Origin: Pomphorhynchus laevis
Taxonomy: Eukaryota; Acanthocephala; Palaeacanthocephala; Echinorhynchida; Pomphorhynchidae
Direction: 5' to 3'
DNA length: 64,000 bases
NCBI GenBank assembly: GCA_012934845.2
Contig: WNNJ02003431.1
Span: 1-64,000, forward strand
Shown here: positions 1 through 12,429 of the stretch, piece after piece
How the letters are laid out: every line of letters begins with the position of its first letter
How positions within the stretch are numbered: position 1 is the first letter of the stretch
Made by a program: the position numbers and the translations under genes
The notes under the pieces: generated by a model
The model's input: the letters and a program-made list of their open reading frames with translations, nothing else
Told to the model about the DNA's origin: nothing
Database searches by the model: none

Positions 1-976
1 AATATATTAAACTAATATACTAATATATTAATATTTAACTAATATATTAAACATTCATATTTAACTAATATATTTAACTAATATATTTTAACTAATACAT
101 TTATTAAATATATTAGTTTTAATTAAATATCAAAACGCAAAATTCAATTTTTTGTTTACAATTAAAGGAAACAAGCATTGCTTGAATACCTAAATACTTT
201 TTTGTTCCACTATAACCTTTTTATAATTCAATTACAACTTAATTTGCCTTAACTTATTAATTCCATAATGAAAGAAATGTATATGAAGATTGAACAATTA
301 ATCCTCTTGAAGAATCACCAGTAGCACCGATGAAGGCGTTATATAAAACTAATGGGAAAGGGGGAAGGCGTTATTTGAAATTCATTGACTAAATGAGAAT
401 GATGTTATTCTAAAACAGATACGACTTTAAACCTCGTGAGTTACAGTTGTCACCATATCAAGAAGGCGTTATATGAAATTCATGGGCAAGCATATACTTA
501 GGAATTTCTAGCTTTACTAACTTTTAGGAATTTATATCTTTACTAATGGTTAGACTGGTCGGTAAAGCGTTAAACTACCGATTGAAAAAACATAGGTTTA
601 AAGCTGTTTGCAACACCCGTACACATCCTGTGTTTAGTCCTGGTGTACTATTGCCCGTTAGTAGAATGTAAAATAATACCAATATAACAGGCTGAGTCAA
701 GAGTATGGAATTTGGTCATAATAGAGGATATCATGGCAGCTTTTTAAATGCGAAATCACCTAATGTGACTTCGCAAAAATTAAAATATATACATAATTAT
801 AAAATTCCACATTGAATTATATAATTTTGCACATAATGTATTTAGTCAAGGATATATTTTGACCGCTTTTCTCCACTTTTCTGAATCACCTGAGCGATTC
901 AGCACAGCTTAATATATGGTTTTGAGCGTTAAATGTTGGCAATCACGTCCGCATAACTTTATCTATTCAATCACAA

Positions 977-2044
977 TTATAATTGTGATAATATAACATA
1001 ATAATATAGCACAATATAAACCTTAAGAAAGTTATCACCTTGATAGTGAAGCGAATTTGATCCCGGCGTTTGAAAAAAGCTGTGGCTATCATCAGCGTTG
1101 CTAGCTGAAATTGGATTATATGATGATTGGCTATTCGGTTGAGTAAATCCAGAATACTGTTGTTGAAGAGAAGCATATTGTAATGCTGGTCCGAGCTGCT
1201 GCTGCATCTGAGAACCGTATTGTTGAGCCGCATAATTTTGGTAACCTTCATCGTATTCAGGTTGATATTGCAAATTTTGAGGTTGATTTTGTGGAGTATA
1301 GCCAGATTGTGGAGGAAGGTAATGCGGTTGATTTGGTGGAGTAGAGCCAGATTGTGGTGGTGGGTACTGTGGTTGATTTTGAGGAGTATAGCCGGATTGT
1401 GGTGGAAGGTTCTGTGGTTGATTTGGTGGAGTAGAGCCAGATTGTGGTGAAAAATATTGCGGTTGATTTGGTGGAGTAGAGCCAGATTGTGGTAAAAGGT
1501 ATTGCGGTTGATTTGGTGTAGTATAGCCGGATTGTGGTGAAAAGTATTGCGGTTGATTTGGTGGAATAGAGCCAGATTGTGGTGGAAGGTATTGTCCATA
1601 ATTTTGTGGTGTATAGCTAGCTTGTGCTGTAAGGTACTGAAGTTGATTTGGTAGAATGTAACCGTGTTGTGGTGCTTGCATGTATGGTAGGTTTGCTGGA
1701 GAACAATGGCATGTTTGCATTTTATCAAATTTATTTGGATATACTGGAGCACTTACGACAACAGGTTTGTTTTTCTTAATCTGATTTCGATAATTTTCGT
1801 TAGCAAAGTTTACAATTTTATCTAATTTTAGTTCTATATATTTTTGTTCATCCGCTATAGTTGGTCTTTTTCCATAATATTTTCGAGTATTAGGGTAATA
1901 TGTATTCTTTTTGTTTGAAAAATGACACATCGGTAAATTACGCTCAACTACATTGTTTACGCCTGACCACGCATCACTGATGTCGTAAATAGTCGATTCG
2001 AATAATTTATTGTTATTAGACAACGCATTTCGAGGTTGATTGAA
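977..2044 (-). CDS. Pro/Gln-rich repeat protein, internal or 3' exon (partial)
   Basis: This is an open frame of about 355 codons on the minus strand with no in-frame ATG near its 5' end. A good splice acceptor (pyrimidine-rich, ending CTACAG) lies just upstream on the minus strand at 2050-2045. The frame is open from 2044 onward, reading FNQPRNALSNNNKL, so I take it as an exon starting at 2044 whose upstream exons lie to the right or were not recognised. The N-terminal 110 residues are ordinary sequence (Asn/Lys/Tyr-rich, with two CxC-type cysteines). Seven copies of a 15-residue unit (PQSGxTPPNQPQYxx) follow, about 1582 down to 1268, then a Gln/Tyr/Ser-rich tail. The last 14 residues are hydrophobic and may be intron read-through after a possible donor at 1021-1020 (AAG|GTTTAT). 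I do not recognise the family. The composition suggests a disordered, secreted or phase-separating protein, but function is unknown. Confidence 0.5.
   Translation of the reverse strand, partial: FNQPRNALSNNNKLFESTIYDISDAWSGVNNVVERNLPMCHFSNKKNTYYPNTRKYYGKRPTIADEQKYIELKLDKIVNFANENYRNQIKKNKPVVVSAPVYPNKFDKMQTCHCSPANLPYMQAPQHGYILPNQLQYLTAQASYTPQNYGQYLPPQSGSIPPNQPQYFSPQSGYTTPNQPQYLLPQSGSTPPNQPQYFSPQSGSTPPNQPQNLPPQSGYTPQNQPQYPPPQSGSTPPNQPHYLPPQSGYTPQNQPQNLQYQPEYDEGYQNYAAQQYGSQMQQQLGPALQYASLQQQYSGFTQPNSQSSYNPISASNADDSHSFFQTPGSNSLHYQGDNFLKVYIVLYYYVILSQL
1268..1582 (-). repeat. 45-bp coding minisatellite, 7 units
   Basis: Seven in-frame 45-bp units lie inside the Pro/Gln-rich exon. Each encodes PQSG[S/Y]TPPNQPQ plus three variable residues. 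Units alternate loosely between Ser and Tyr at position 5, which suggests pairwise duplication. The frame stays open through all copies, as expected for a selected coding repeat. Confidence 0.75.
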
Positions 2045-3699
2045 CTGTAGACATAAACAAAATTGGATATTTAATAAAAACTTAATTATGTTTGGCTACA
2101 CCGATTAGCAATTATTTCTATAAATTACGCGTCTGTTATAATCGCGAAAGTGTAAAATGCATTTATTAATTTGTTTTTTTAATTTTAAATATTTTGGTTA
2201 CTTAATTTCAATTAAAAATAAAAACCTAATAAGTCGCACTTATTAAAAAATTCGTATATTACACGAATATTACACGATTTGAACATTCATTCAAATCCGT
2301 TCCTAACTGTTTAGGCAAGATGTAAAAGTAGCAAAAATGTAAATCATAATATAATAGAAATATTGGAAGCCTATTCATCACACATCAATGAAAATTATTG
2401 TAATAACTTCATCTAATTGAACCTTTTAGATAGTAACGGGACTTCTGGTGAAATATAATAATTACTGTGTATTTGCTGTCTTGATTAAAAAAATATGGCG
2501 AAACCGTACAACACAGCAGTTCATCTTAAAAACACTATCACTTCTGGATTTCTGTATTTTATTGAAAGTTATTCAAATATAAGTGCAAGATGAAATATTT
2601 CACAAAATAGAAAACAAAGTTTATTACGAAAATAAATGGGACATTAATCTATGATAATAATGTATGTCTCTGACTTTTAAAGAAAATGAGATAAATGGGG
2701 TAAAATTAAATGTATCTTGCTAAATTAACATACGATTGAATATAATATTTAAGATTAAAAAGATCTTTCTGAAATACAATATATTATGATATATTGATAA
2801 ATAAATGAAATAAAGGAATGACGTCATTAGCACAATACTTCGATCTACTACTATGTAAGGTTATAGATCTGGAAGTAAACCAAATAGTATCACAGTTTTA
2901 TTGAAATTTCTATATCTGCAATTTAGATTAATCCACAATATAATTTATTTATAAATAATAAGGATTATTTATCATTCGTATTACTACCAGACACCTCGTA
3001 TCATTTAATTAAATCGATTAAAGATTATGGTTAAATAATTATATTATTTAATTTAATGTTGATTAATAAATATTTAATAAATATTTAATATCCTTTCAAA
3101 TATTAATTAATATTAATATTTGAATGTTTATTTATATATTAATTATTTGATTATTATAAAATAATAATCAAATATAATTGGACAAATAAGATTGTTACAA
3201 ATAAAATCTCTTAATTTTAAATAAACTATGAACTTTTGCTGTCTTGATAAATTGTTTTCTTATTAAAAGATCAAAAGATTATTCGACAAAACAAGTTTTG
3301 ATAAAACAAAGTCAAAAAATCTTAAAGCGATATTTAGATAGACAATCCAAAACTTGATTTAACAAAAATTAATTCTTTAAAATCACGCTTGCATGTTCTT
3401 TAACAATAATTTTAGTGTAATTGAATACATTCCGTCGTTGTGTCTTCGTTAGTGTAATTTTGACTTTGTGTTACTACTATAACTTCCGAGAAATATCATT
3501 TATAAGAGAAAATTTATTTATAAATATAATATATATCCACAATCTTCTTCCATTTCAAATATATATTATAGGAACAAAGAAGAAAATTTTTAACAACAAA
3601 TTATATTTTAATATAATTTAAAATTATAATTTATAATTTGTGTAACAACAAATTATATTTTATATATTTGTACACTTTTAAGTGTCCCTGTAAAACAGC

Positions 3700-3700
<1 letters not shown>
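2045..3700. other. AT-rich non-coding stretch
   Basis: I see no convincing gene here. The stretch is AT-rich with short AATATTTAAT-type repeats at 3040-3180. A degenerate match to the Naiad-like PLE tail module (CGTCATTAGC followed by CTACTATG) is visible at about 2818-2860. The right-hand part may contain intron of the Pro/Gln-rich gene. Confidence 0.4.
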
Positions 3701-4234
<534 letters not shown>

Positions 4235-4480
4235 AACGAAATATCATTTGAATAATGAATGAATAAAAATATCCTTATAAATTTACAAACAAGATCAACA
4301 ATCTTAGCTCTTATTGGCTGTCGGGAGCCACCTGACAGTAATATTTACAAACATAATCAATAAGTATATAGCTGGTACGAAACACATTTCGTAGTACTTA
4401 TTTATTCAAGTTTTCGAGAGATTAACTTTAAACAGGCTTCTATATAGAAAACTGTTTCTGAATTTGTTAGAATAAACTTT

Positions 4481-4726
4481 TTATTTGAAAAATTTATTAT
4501 GACGTCTGCTGCATCGTATGATTGGAATCTCGATAAGTCTAATGTTACATAAATCGGCTATATTTCGAATAAATTGAAGATTGGATGCTTTCTTATTAAA
4601 TATAGTAGTCATTTTGATTTTAACCGATGACAAAGTAGATCTATATATGCGACAAGCCATGTTGTTCATACGTTCGATTTTATCCATTTCAAGCTGAAAT
4701 AAATTGGCAATACTGGATATGCACAT
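4481..4726 (-). CDS. Candidate terminal exon, unknown protein
   Basis: An 81-codon minus-strand frame ends in a basic tail (RCSRRHNKFFK). Possible acceptors on the minus strand end in ATATCCAG and TTATTTCAG near its start, and an AATAAA-type signal lies about 80 bases past the stop on the minus strand (near 4400). The sequence is of ordinary protein composition (MDKIERMNNMACRIYRS) but matches no family I know. It could equally be a chance frame in AT-rich DNA. Confidence 0.22.
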   Translation of the reverse strand: MCISSIANLFQLEMDKIERMNNMACRIYRSTLSSVKIKMTTIFNKKASNLQFIRNIADLCNIRLIEIPIIRCSRRHNKFFK

Positions 4727-5454
4727 GTTAGTAGTGACATGATGGATACCTGATAGTAACGAATTAAATAAATAATTAAATATAACATTTAATATTTTAT
4801 ATAATTAAATATAACGAATTAGTCAATCTAATCTTTGTAAATTGTGAAAGAAAGAAGATATGTCGGTAGCATTTCATCAGTTGAATTTTTATAAATAAAA
4901 AAATAATTTTGAACCTGAATCGAATTATAGTATTATTTAATCAGTATAATCTAGTTTAAATCCAAAAATCAATTTTAACTCCAGCTAAAATTTAATATTC
5001 TAAAGATAATTTTTTATTTTCTACTTTGCTATTGATGTGGATCAATGATATTTAAAGATTATCTTTTACAGATATAACATTACGAATTCATAAATTTGAA
5101 ACATATTTAGCTGAACCATTTACGATTTTAGTCATTTGTTAAAAGACTTTATTTATTTATTGATTTTAGTCATTTCGGTGATTTTATTAAATGTATAAAA
5201 ACGATTTCATGAAATATTAAATAGGTACAAAAACGTTTAAATAAAATAAAACTGTTGGCCTGAAAATTTGTTTTCAACATACGTGAAACAAAGCTAACAC
5301 AATTTACAAACGACTTACGTCGGGTCGGTGCTTCTTAATTAGTTGGTTGATCGGATTGATGACTTTAAAAATAGAAACAAAATTTTTTCTGGAATAAAAT
5401 GAATAATGAAAATATTATATTATAAATAATAATTTTGAAATTAGTGTATAAATT

Positions 5455-6245
5455 TTAGAAATTTGATATTAACATTTATATTTTTGCACCTATTATATTA
5501 TCAAATGCAAATTATAAAGCATAAATAATAATATTTGTATAAATTTTATTATAAAGCATAAATAGTAATATTTTTATAAATTTTAGAAATGTGATATCAA
5601 CATTAATATTTCTGCAGTAATTATATTAATAAATGATTAACATGAAGCATAAATAGTAATATTTGTCCAAATTTTAGAAATGTGATATCAACATTAATAT
5701 TTCTGCAGTAATTATATTAATAAATGATTATTATAAAGCATAAATAGTAATATTTGTCGAAATTTTAGAAATGTGATATCAACATTGATATTTTTGCAGT
5801 AATTATATTAATAAATGATTAACATGAAGCATAAATAGTAATATTTGTCCAAATTTTAGAAATGTGATATCAACATTGATATTTCTGCAGTAATTATATT
5901 AATAAATGATTATTATAAAGCATAAATAGTAATATTTGTCGAAATTTTAGAAATGTGATATCAACATTGATATTTTTGCAGTAATTATATTAATAAATGA
6001 TTATTATAAAGCATAAATAGTAATATTTGTCTAAATTTTAGAAATGTGATATCAACATTGATATTTCTGCGGTAATTATATTAATAAATGATTAACATGA
6101 AGCATAAATAGTAATATTTGTCGAAATTTTAGAAATGTGATATCAACATTAATATTTCTGCAGTAATTATATTAATAAATGATTATTATAAAGCATAAAT
6201 AGTAATATTTGTCGAAATTTTAGAAATGTGATATCAACATTTGTA
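5455..6245. repeat. 91-bp satellite array
   Basis: The phrase GTGATATCAACATT recurs at about 5591, 5682, 5773, 5864, 5955, 6046, 6137 and 6228, an exact 91-bp period. One or two diverged, indel-bearing units lie to the left (5455-5590). Units alternate between an AACATGAAGC form and an ATTATAAAGC form, giving a partial 182-bp higher-order dimer. No coding frame is present. Confidence 0.9.
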
Positions 6246-6478
6246 ATTTTATTATTAATAAAAATTTATAATTTATACCTTTTATATATAAATTAATAAT
6301 TTTTAATCCAGCCAATATATGACTAACAAATGAAGATCATTTAAATCTTCGAGCATATATTCCAGCTAATTCACGAACCGTTCCTCTATTTTACGATCTC
6401 GTAAGCTGAAAGCAAACCTAGACAATAACTACAGTTCGATTATATCCAGCTCTCACATTTGACTATCGGAACCTTCAA

Positions 6479-7089
6479 ATGCAGTATATCCTCCAGTAAA
6501 TCCAGCATTAAATCCTCCAGTTAATCATTAAGCAGTTAATCCTCCAGTTAATCCTCTAGTAAATCTATCAGCGATTCATAAAGTAAATCATCCAGTAAAT
6601 CCTACAGTAAATAATCAAGTAAATCATCCAGTAAATCTTTAAGTATATACTCCAGTTAATTATCAAGTGAATTCTCTAGTTAATCCTTCGGTTTATCCTC
6701 TAGTTAATCCTCCATTAAATCATCCATTAAATTCTTCAGTAGACTTTCCTGTAAATCTTTCACTAAATCATCAAGAATATTCTCAAGTAAAGCATTTAGT
6801 AAATCTTCCAGCAACTCTTCAAGTAAATCATCCAGTGTATCCTATAATTGATCTGACTCCGGTGCTTTCTAAGTCTTCCTGGAAATTATTCGTCTTAAAT
6901 TACCCAAGTCTTCCTGGAAATCCCCATACACAAACACGGCTCAACCTGTACCTGCAGATTTTGCCACAATCAATGTCAATATTTTCACATGTCCACAACT
7001 TTCTTGTTTTAATCTCAAGCAAATCAATTAAATGCGTTACCTCCACTACATGTTGTTTCGACTACATGTTTCATTTCGTATGTGTCTGA
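6479..7089 (+). pseudogene. Peptide-repeat fossil, (P/x)-x-V-N tandem motif
   Basis: From about 6485 to 6860 a 12-bp unit resembling CCTCCAGTTAAT repeats roughly thirty times with point changes. It encodes a tetrapeptide series such as PPVN, HPVN, NLPV. The frame is broken by two TAA codons before 6667, then stays open from 6667 to 7089 (140 codons) with a non-repetitive, Cys-containing end. This looks like either a decayed repeat-protein exon or an expanded non-coding minisatellite that happens to lack stops. No family is recognised and no start or splice site is persuasive. Confidence 0.35.
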
Positions 7090-7269
7090 ATTAATTTATA
7101 AATTCAGATTTAATTCTAATTAAATTGATTCTGATTTATTTACATGATCAAAATAACTATTTTTACATAATTATTTGCTTATTATACTTACCATACTTCT
7201 ATTTGCCCAATCCCTGGAAGCGAAGTGGCTTTAATAAATTCTCTCTTTATTACTGCTTGTTAATTATCA

Positions 7270-7945
7270 TTTAGTAATAGAATAGAATATATTTTATTTG
7301 GCAAAAATAACACTTACAGGTTCACCAATTAAAAAGTAAGAAAATCAAATTCAGTACTGTACATTAGCAAAAAAATGTTTAAAGCATATAATAAGTCAGA
7401 CTGTTCGTTAGCATTGCGTTCAATAAATTTTTGTTTTAATAGTCAAGAGATATAGGCCAAAAGAACAGTTGTGAAATGAAGGAAGATCAGGTCAGACTTT
7501 GTTGAGGGAGATAAGTTGGATAATGGACATTTGTGACTGGATCATAGAATTAGAGAAAATATAAACTGATTCGTAGGAAGGAAGTTTAAGATAGTATGGT
7601 GAGTCGGATGTAAGGAAACAGAAAACAAGATATAGTAGGCCTTAATATCTTAATAATATTTATCATTTCTTATAAAAATATTTAAAATATTTATTTTTTT
7701 CTACATAAATATCTATATTTATAAACTAAATTATGCTTAATTAATGATGAAATAATTAAATATATAATATGTTATACAAGGCCAATTGATAAGCAATATA
7801 TGACAAGAAATATGATCAAAACGTAGGAGGCGTAATAAGATACGAGCGGCTTTGTGAATAACGAGTTAAAAAGAGCGTTGTAGTAAGGATTTGGGTAAGT
7901 TGACTAGTAAACTGAGACAATAGTCTAGTTGCGGACTAAAAACAA
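7270..7945 (-). mobile_element. L2/CR1-like LINE, 3' fragment
   Basis: Read on the minus strand, 7940-7790 gives PQLDYCLSLLVNLPKSLLQ and, after one TAA, LVIHKAARILLRLLRFDHIS. This is the RT thumb region of L2/CR1-type LINEs, where family members read LDYCNSLL...QNAAARLI...RFDHIT. The element continues with no clear frame to a 3' tail near 7270 made of AATAGAATAGAATAT-like repeats. The copy is 5'-truncated and contains stops and shifts. Confidence 0.6.
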
Positions 7946-8608
7946 TAAACATTTACTAAAACTATAAGATTACAAACTGATGTTGATCAATTTTCTAAAT
8001 TTGGAATTTTAAGATAGGATCAATAAACACAATTTATTTTTACATTTTGCTAACTGCATCATCAAAAAGTATGATCAGAATTTTTTCATCTGCTAAGGTT
8101 TGCTTATAATTAAACGTATAATTTGATAAAAAGTTGTACGTTTTGCTAGCAGCGAAATATAAAAATAAGTTGGTGTTTTATTGATCCTGCACAAACATTT
8201 TATAAACTATAAAATTATAAATTTAAATTATTTAAAATTAGTAAATATGTTATATTTACCTACTTTCATATACCAATCCATATGATCCCCTCGTTGTAAA
8301 AAGCACAAGGAATTGAACAAAAATTAAATTCATGTAGATGCAATCAATACCGAACACCGTATAATTCTTTAATTTCCATTAACTACTAAATAATCAAAAA
8401 CATGTAAAAAGGGTAGTAAACACATATACTTTAAAATTGTTGTAAATAAATTTTAAAGATGTTACCGACTAATTGTTTCAATTATCAATAATTAATTTTG
8501 CTTAAAGCACAATCAGTTCAATCAATTCAGTTGAACTGTTATATTAGTTCAACTGAACAAATAATTACACGGTTAGATGAGAAACACTTAGAATTTTACT
8601 ACAATACA

Positions 8609-8704
8609 ATGTCTATTTCAATTCGCAGAATAATTATTTTAGTATTATTAGTGTGTATTTTTGCTTACCTTAAAACTAAACAAGGTATCGAGTTGAATAA
8701 ATAA
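8609..8704 (+). CDS. Small hydrophobic ORF (possible signal-peptide exon)
   Basis: This 31-codon frame begins MSISIRRIIILVLLVCIF and continues to a short polar end. A basic start followed by about 13 hydrophobic residues fits a signal peptide or a single membrane segment. A possible donor (CAAG|GTATCG) sits inside the frame just after the hydrophobic part, so it could be the first exon of a secreted peptide. No partner exon was found. Chance is the likelier explanation in AT-rich DNA. Confidence 0.15.
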   Translation: MSISIRRIIILVLLVCIFAYLKTKQGIELNK

Positions 8705-9359
8705 GACTGTTGGAAAATTGTAAATTGATTTATACTTGTTTCGTTTTTATATTTTTAAGATCATAACAAAATGCAAAATAAAAACAATAACTAAAATTTC
8801 AGATGTAACAATTATTTAAAATGTGATGATATTTATTATATGTCATTCAATCATTTTGATGTCTAGTATTCATTAATACTAGATTAATATTAGAATGATA
8901 TTGATATTAGTATTAATATTAATCTAATATTTAAATTGATATTTTATATTGATTAACTATTGATAGAATCAATATTTTTATCATAGAGTTTCATTTTCTC
9001 TTTTATAATTTTGAATAATAAATAAGCTTTATTAAATATCAACATAAAAATTGATATGAACTGAAATATTTTGTAATTCATGTAATTGTAATATTTTTTT
9101 AATTTCTACCAAAACAAAAAGTCGATTTTACTTAAAAAATACATGGTTGATATCTCGGTAGCTTGTGCTGCCATCAGGAAATCTAAAACACTCAGTTTAC
9201 ATTATTGATAATTTCCAATTTTATTAGTTTTAAATATTAATAGTTAAAATTATGGTTTTAAATTTGTGGGGATTACAGCAGAAGCTCTTGAAAATCGAGT
9301 GCATATATATTTTAAATAAATACAATTTTTATCTTCCCAGTAAATTTACATAATACTAT

Positions 9360-10260
9360 CAAAGAGAAAATAAATTGAAATATGTAACAAACAAATATAA
9401 TAAATCAAATCAGCTAACTGAGTCTACGTATTTAATATAATTATAAAATTAAAAAATAATAATGCTAAATCAAAATTTAATAATTAAATAATAAAATCAA
9501 TAATTGTTATAAGATTTTTTGAAATTCAAAATAAACGTCAGTTTTATGAATTGACTGATAAATAACAGACGTTGTATCAAAATAAGAATTAGAGGTCATC
9601 AGGAGGAACTGCTATGATATCAGGTTTCGGCCCCTAACTCCTCTCCCAACATAGCAGCGGGCCATATACATGCAAATGATGCATTTCCTCTGAAATAACT
9701 ATCTAGTATCTTATTCTAATACAAAGTATATTATTTATTTTTTATATTATTGTGTTGATTTATATATTTTACTATTTTATGCTTATGTTATTTTTATAGT
9801 AACCTAATTTAATATATGTATCTATATATTTATTTATAAATAAATTGAAATATGTAACAAACAAATATAATAAATCAAATCAGCTAACTGAGTCTACGTA
9901 TTTAATATAATTATAAAATTAAAAAATAATAATGCTAAATCAAAATTTTAATAATAACTAATTAAAAATAATTGTTATACGATTTTATATAGTTTATATC
10001 AAGTTAAAATTTAAAATTGAAATTTAAAATAAACGTCAATCTTTATGAATTCACAAATAAATAGTATACGATGTATAAGAATAAGGATAAGAGGTCATCA
10101 TGAGGAACTGCCATGTTATCAGGTTTGGGCCCTTATTCCTCCACCCTATATAGAAGCTGGGGAAATATATGCTAATGATGTATTTCCTCTGATGAAATTT
10201 GATTTTATAGTGTATCTTATTCTAATACAAAGTATAATATTCATTATCAATCCATAAAAA
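9360..10260 (-). mobile_element. Naiad-like PLE: two tandem tail modules with RT stub
   Basis: Two direct copies of one roughly 480-bp tail module lie head to tail (the phrase starting TAAATTGAAATATGTAACAA occurs at 9372 and 9840). Between them, read on the minus strand, is a short stub of the RT C-terminus (KLGYYKNN region, about 9840-9730). Each module holds a conserved structured block (GGAGGAACTGC...TATCAGGTTT, at 9598-9690 and 10095-10190) and the motif AGCTAACTGAGTCTACGT. Tandem, 5'-truncated units are typical of PLEs. The sequence is a near-identical inverted copy of 31796-32400. Confidence 0.65.
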
Positions 10261-11990
10261 ATTCGCTTTATAGTTTAAATAAATTTTTAATAATTTGTTG
10301 TTGATTTGTATATTGTAAATTTGATGTTTTAATAATATTTGTTGATATGCAATTCTACATTATAAGAAAAATAAAAAATCAATTAAATTGCTTGAAAATT
10401 AGCAGAAAAATAATGTCGTATCAAGAATACATAGTTTCAGTATTTTTAACAGAAGTTAAATAAATATGTTTAAAAGAGGTTAATACAAATATTTAATATT
10501 GTTTAAAATATTTCAAAACTGTAAAAGTAGCAGTCACGATTTCTGATCCTTGAATGCTAAATTCTCCATGGGAAACTGGTGAGATCTTATCAAATTAAAT
10601 ACAAAGAGTTTTAAAGTGTCACTGCTAAATAATATTGTATTTGATGAACTTACAAATTCATATTGTCAAAATGGCGCATTATGCTGAAATATTGTAAAGT
10701 CTAAACTTAATACTCACTCAATTCTAATATTTGAACGACGCTGAATTCTTAAAATTTGTTTGACAGTATTTCTATTCCAAACAATCATTCAACAGTTTTA
10801 GATCGTTATATTAGTATTTAGTATCAGTAAGCAATTGTGATACTCTTGCAATGATTTTCAATATACGCTTTCAAAATTTGGATTTAAATCCGTTCGTCGA
10901 ATGTCATCAAGATACAATTTTTTAATGGTTTCCACTTATTTTTAATGGTGTAGTGTGTGAATATCATTTGATTTTTATTAAAGTAAGCTATATATCTTTA
11001 AATTGCTTTACATTGAATTCTCAAAACTCGAATTTCATTTTCTATCGTAAGATATATGAAGTAAACTCAAAGTTTTTGCATTTAGATAAAATTTTAATTA
11101 GCATTGAATTGAAAGCAATAAATTTCCTTGTCATTACTTTATCACTTTGATTTCTTGAAAGTTTTATCCTTTAAAAATTCTATTATGTTACTGAATAAAA
11201 TAGGTTTAAGCACTGAATACTTAAATTGTTCAATATAGTTTTTTCAGTACATAACCTTTTTTTAAAACAGTTGAAAAACGCCTGCTCTTTTGTCAAATTC
11301 TTCTAGACTGTGCATATATTTTTTGTGACTTTAGCTATTAAAGTTTTCTCCATGTGCGAAAAATTCTGACTCCAAGTCTGACATCTAGCCCACATAAAAA
11401 AGAACATAAACACACAACCGATCAATTATATACTCTTTTACACATTAGAGAAAGTAATTGAGCAAGTATAGTCACAATTTGAGACTAAGCAATACAGTCA
11501 AGTGAATTGTGAACCGCTAACAAAGGATTTGAAATAAAAACCGGTGTCCTGATTTTGTGCAATGGAGTAAAAAATAGTCGAGAATACGACAAGTGTTGAT
11601 AAAATACACAGTACAATAGATCACAAGGTCTTCGTAATGCACTTGATTTTGATTTAATTTCAGCTGATATTCTTGTTTGTAAGTACATTCGTTTTGTGGT
11701 TGTCTTTAATAAATGGATTTCCTTCGTGCGTATTTACTATGATAAAATAAATCACTATCCCCATAAAAATTTCAGTTTATATTTATATTTATAGTGGTTT
11801 ATTTTTTATAGACAGGTTTTTATTATAAAATAATAATACAATTAAAAATTGCAATTTGAAGGTTACTCGCAAATAGGCCCTAATATAATCGTTAAATTTA
11901 AGACTCTATTCATTAAATCCTCAGTTATCCGTAGCGGATCCACGACTGATTATCCCCGAATGAATTTGCTGTCCGTGCTCGAACCGGTGA
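10260..11990. other. No recognised gene
   Basis: AT-rich sequence. A short open run on the minus strand near 10500-10600 (reading SHGEFSIQGSEIVTA) has an AG before it and might be an exon, but it is only about 30 codons. Nothing else stands out. Confidence 0.3.
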
Positions 11991-11994
11991 AATG

Positions 11995-12420
11995 CTGAGC
12001 GGGGGCTGCGAAGACACATAGATGTTGATCGCGCAAGGGAGAAACTTATCCTTCGTCAGATAAGTGCGATACACGTCGCATACTCAATTTCGCGCTTATT
12101 GGCCAACATCCTGACTATTGCCTTCACAATCTCCGGCTTTTCCAACGCTTCCAGAAGAATAAAACACTATCGGTGTCAATTGGGCCATCTCCACAGTTGA
12201 CAATTGAATACAGCGACGTCCATAAAGACGCGCTCGCTTCGTCTTTCGAACAGACCCGTGCACACAACATCAAGTCTCGCTTTACTATCACGTGAAGTTG
12301 TAGCTGACGCGAACTGAATAGAGGGATCCATAGGACTCACCATGGGCTCAATTGCGACACACGGAGTGACTTCAGTCAAGAGGTCGGCAAAGGTGTCACG
12401 TATTAGGAAATAATAACGAA
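11995..12420 (-). mobile_element. Fragment of a retroelement nuclease-like C-terminal domain
   Basis: The minus strand reads IRDTFADLLTEV, then VEPMV-like sequence, then ARLDVVCTGLFERRSERVF and MDVAVFN. Further on, in another frame, comes RRISFSLARS. The order RD...E-P...ARLD...R.FxDVxxFN...+SFSLxRS matches a domain I remember at the C-termini of animal reverse-transcriptase-type repeat proteins. It resembles a PD-(D/E)XK (restriction-like) nuclease. The stretch is much richer in GC than its surroundings. The same domain recurs at 39401-39670. Shifts are present and no RT is attached. Confidence 0.5.
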
Positions 12421-12429
12421 ATAATAACT

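Noticed and set aside
1220-1450. Plus-strand open frame rich in Trp/Leu/Arg
   Set aside because: It is the antisense of the 45-bp coding minisatellite in the minus-strand Pro/Gln-rich exon.
967-1752. Second long minus-strand frame (His/Asn/Leu-rich)
   Set aside because: It overlaps the Pro/Gln frame in another phase; its His/Asn bias is the shifted reading of the same 45-bp repeat, and it lacks support from a splice site.
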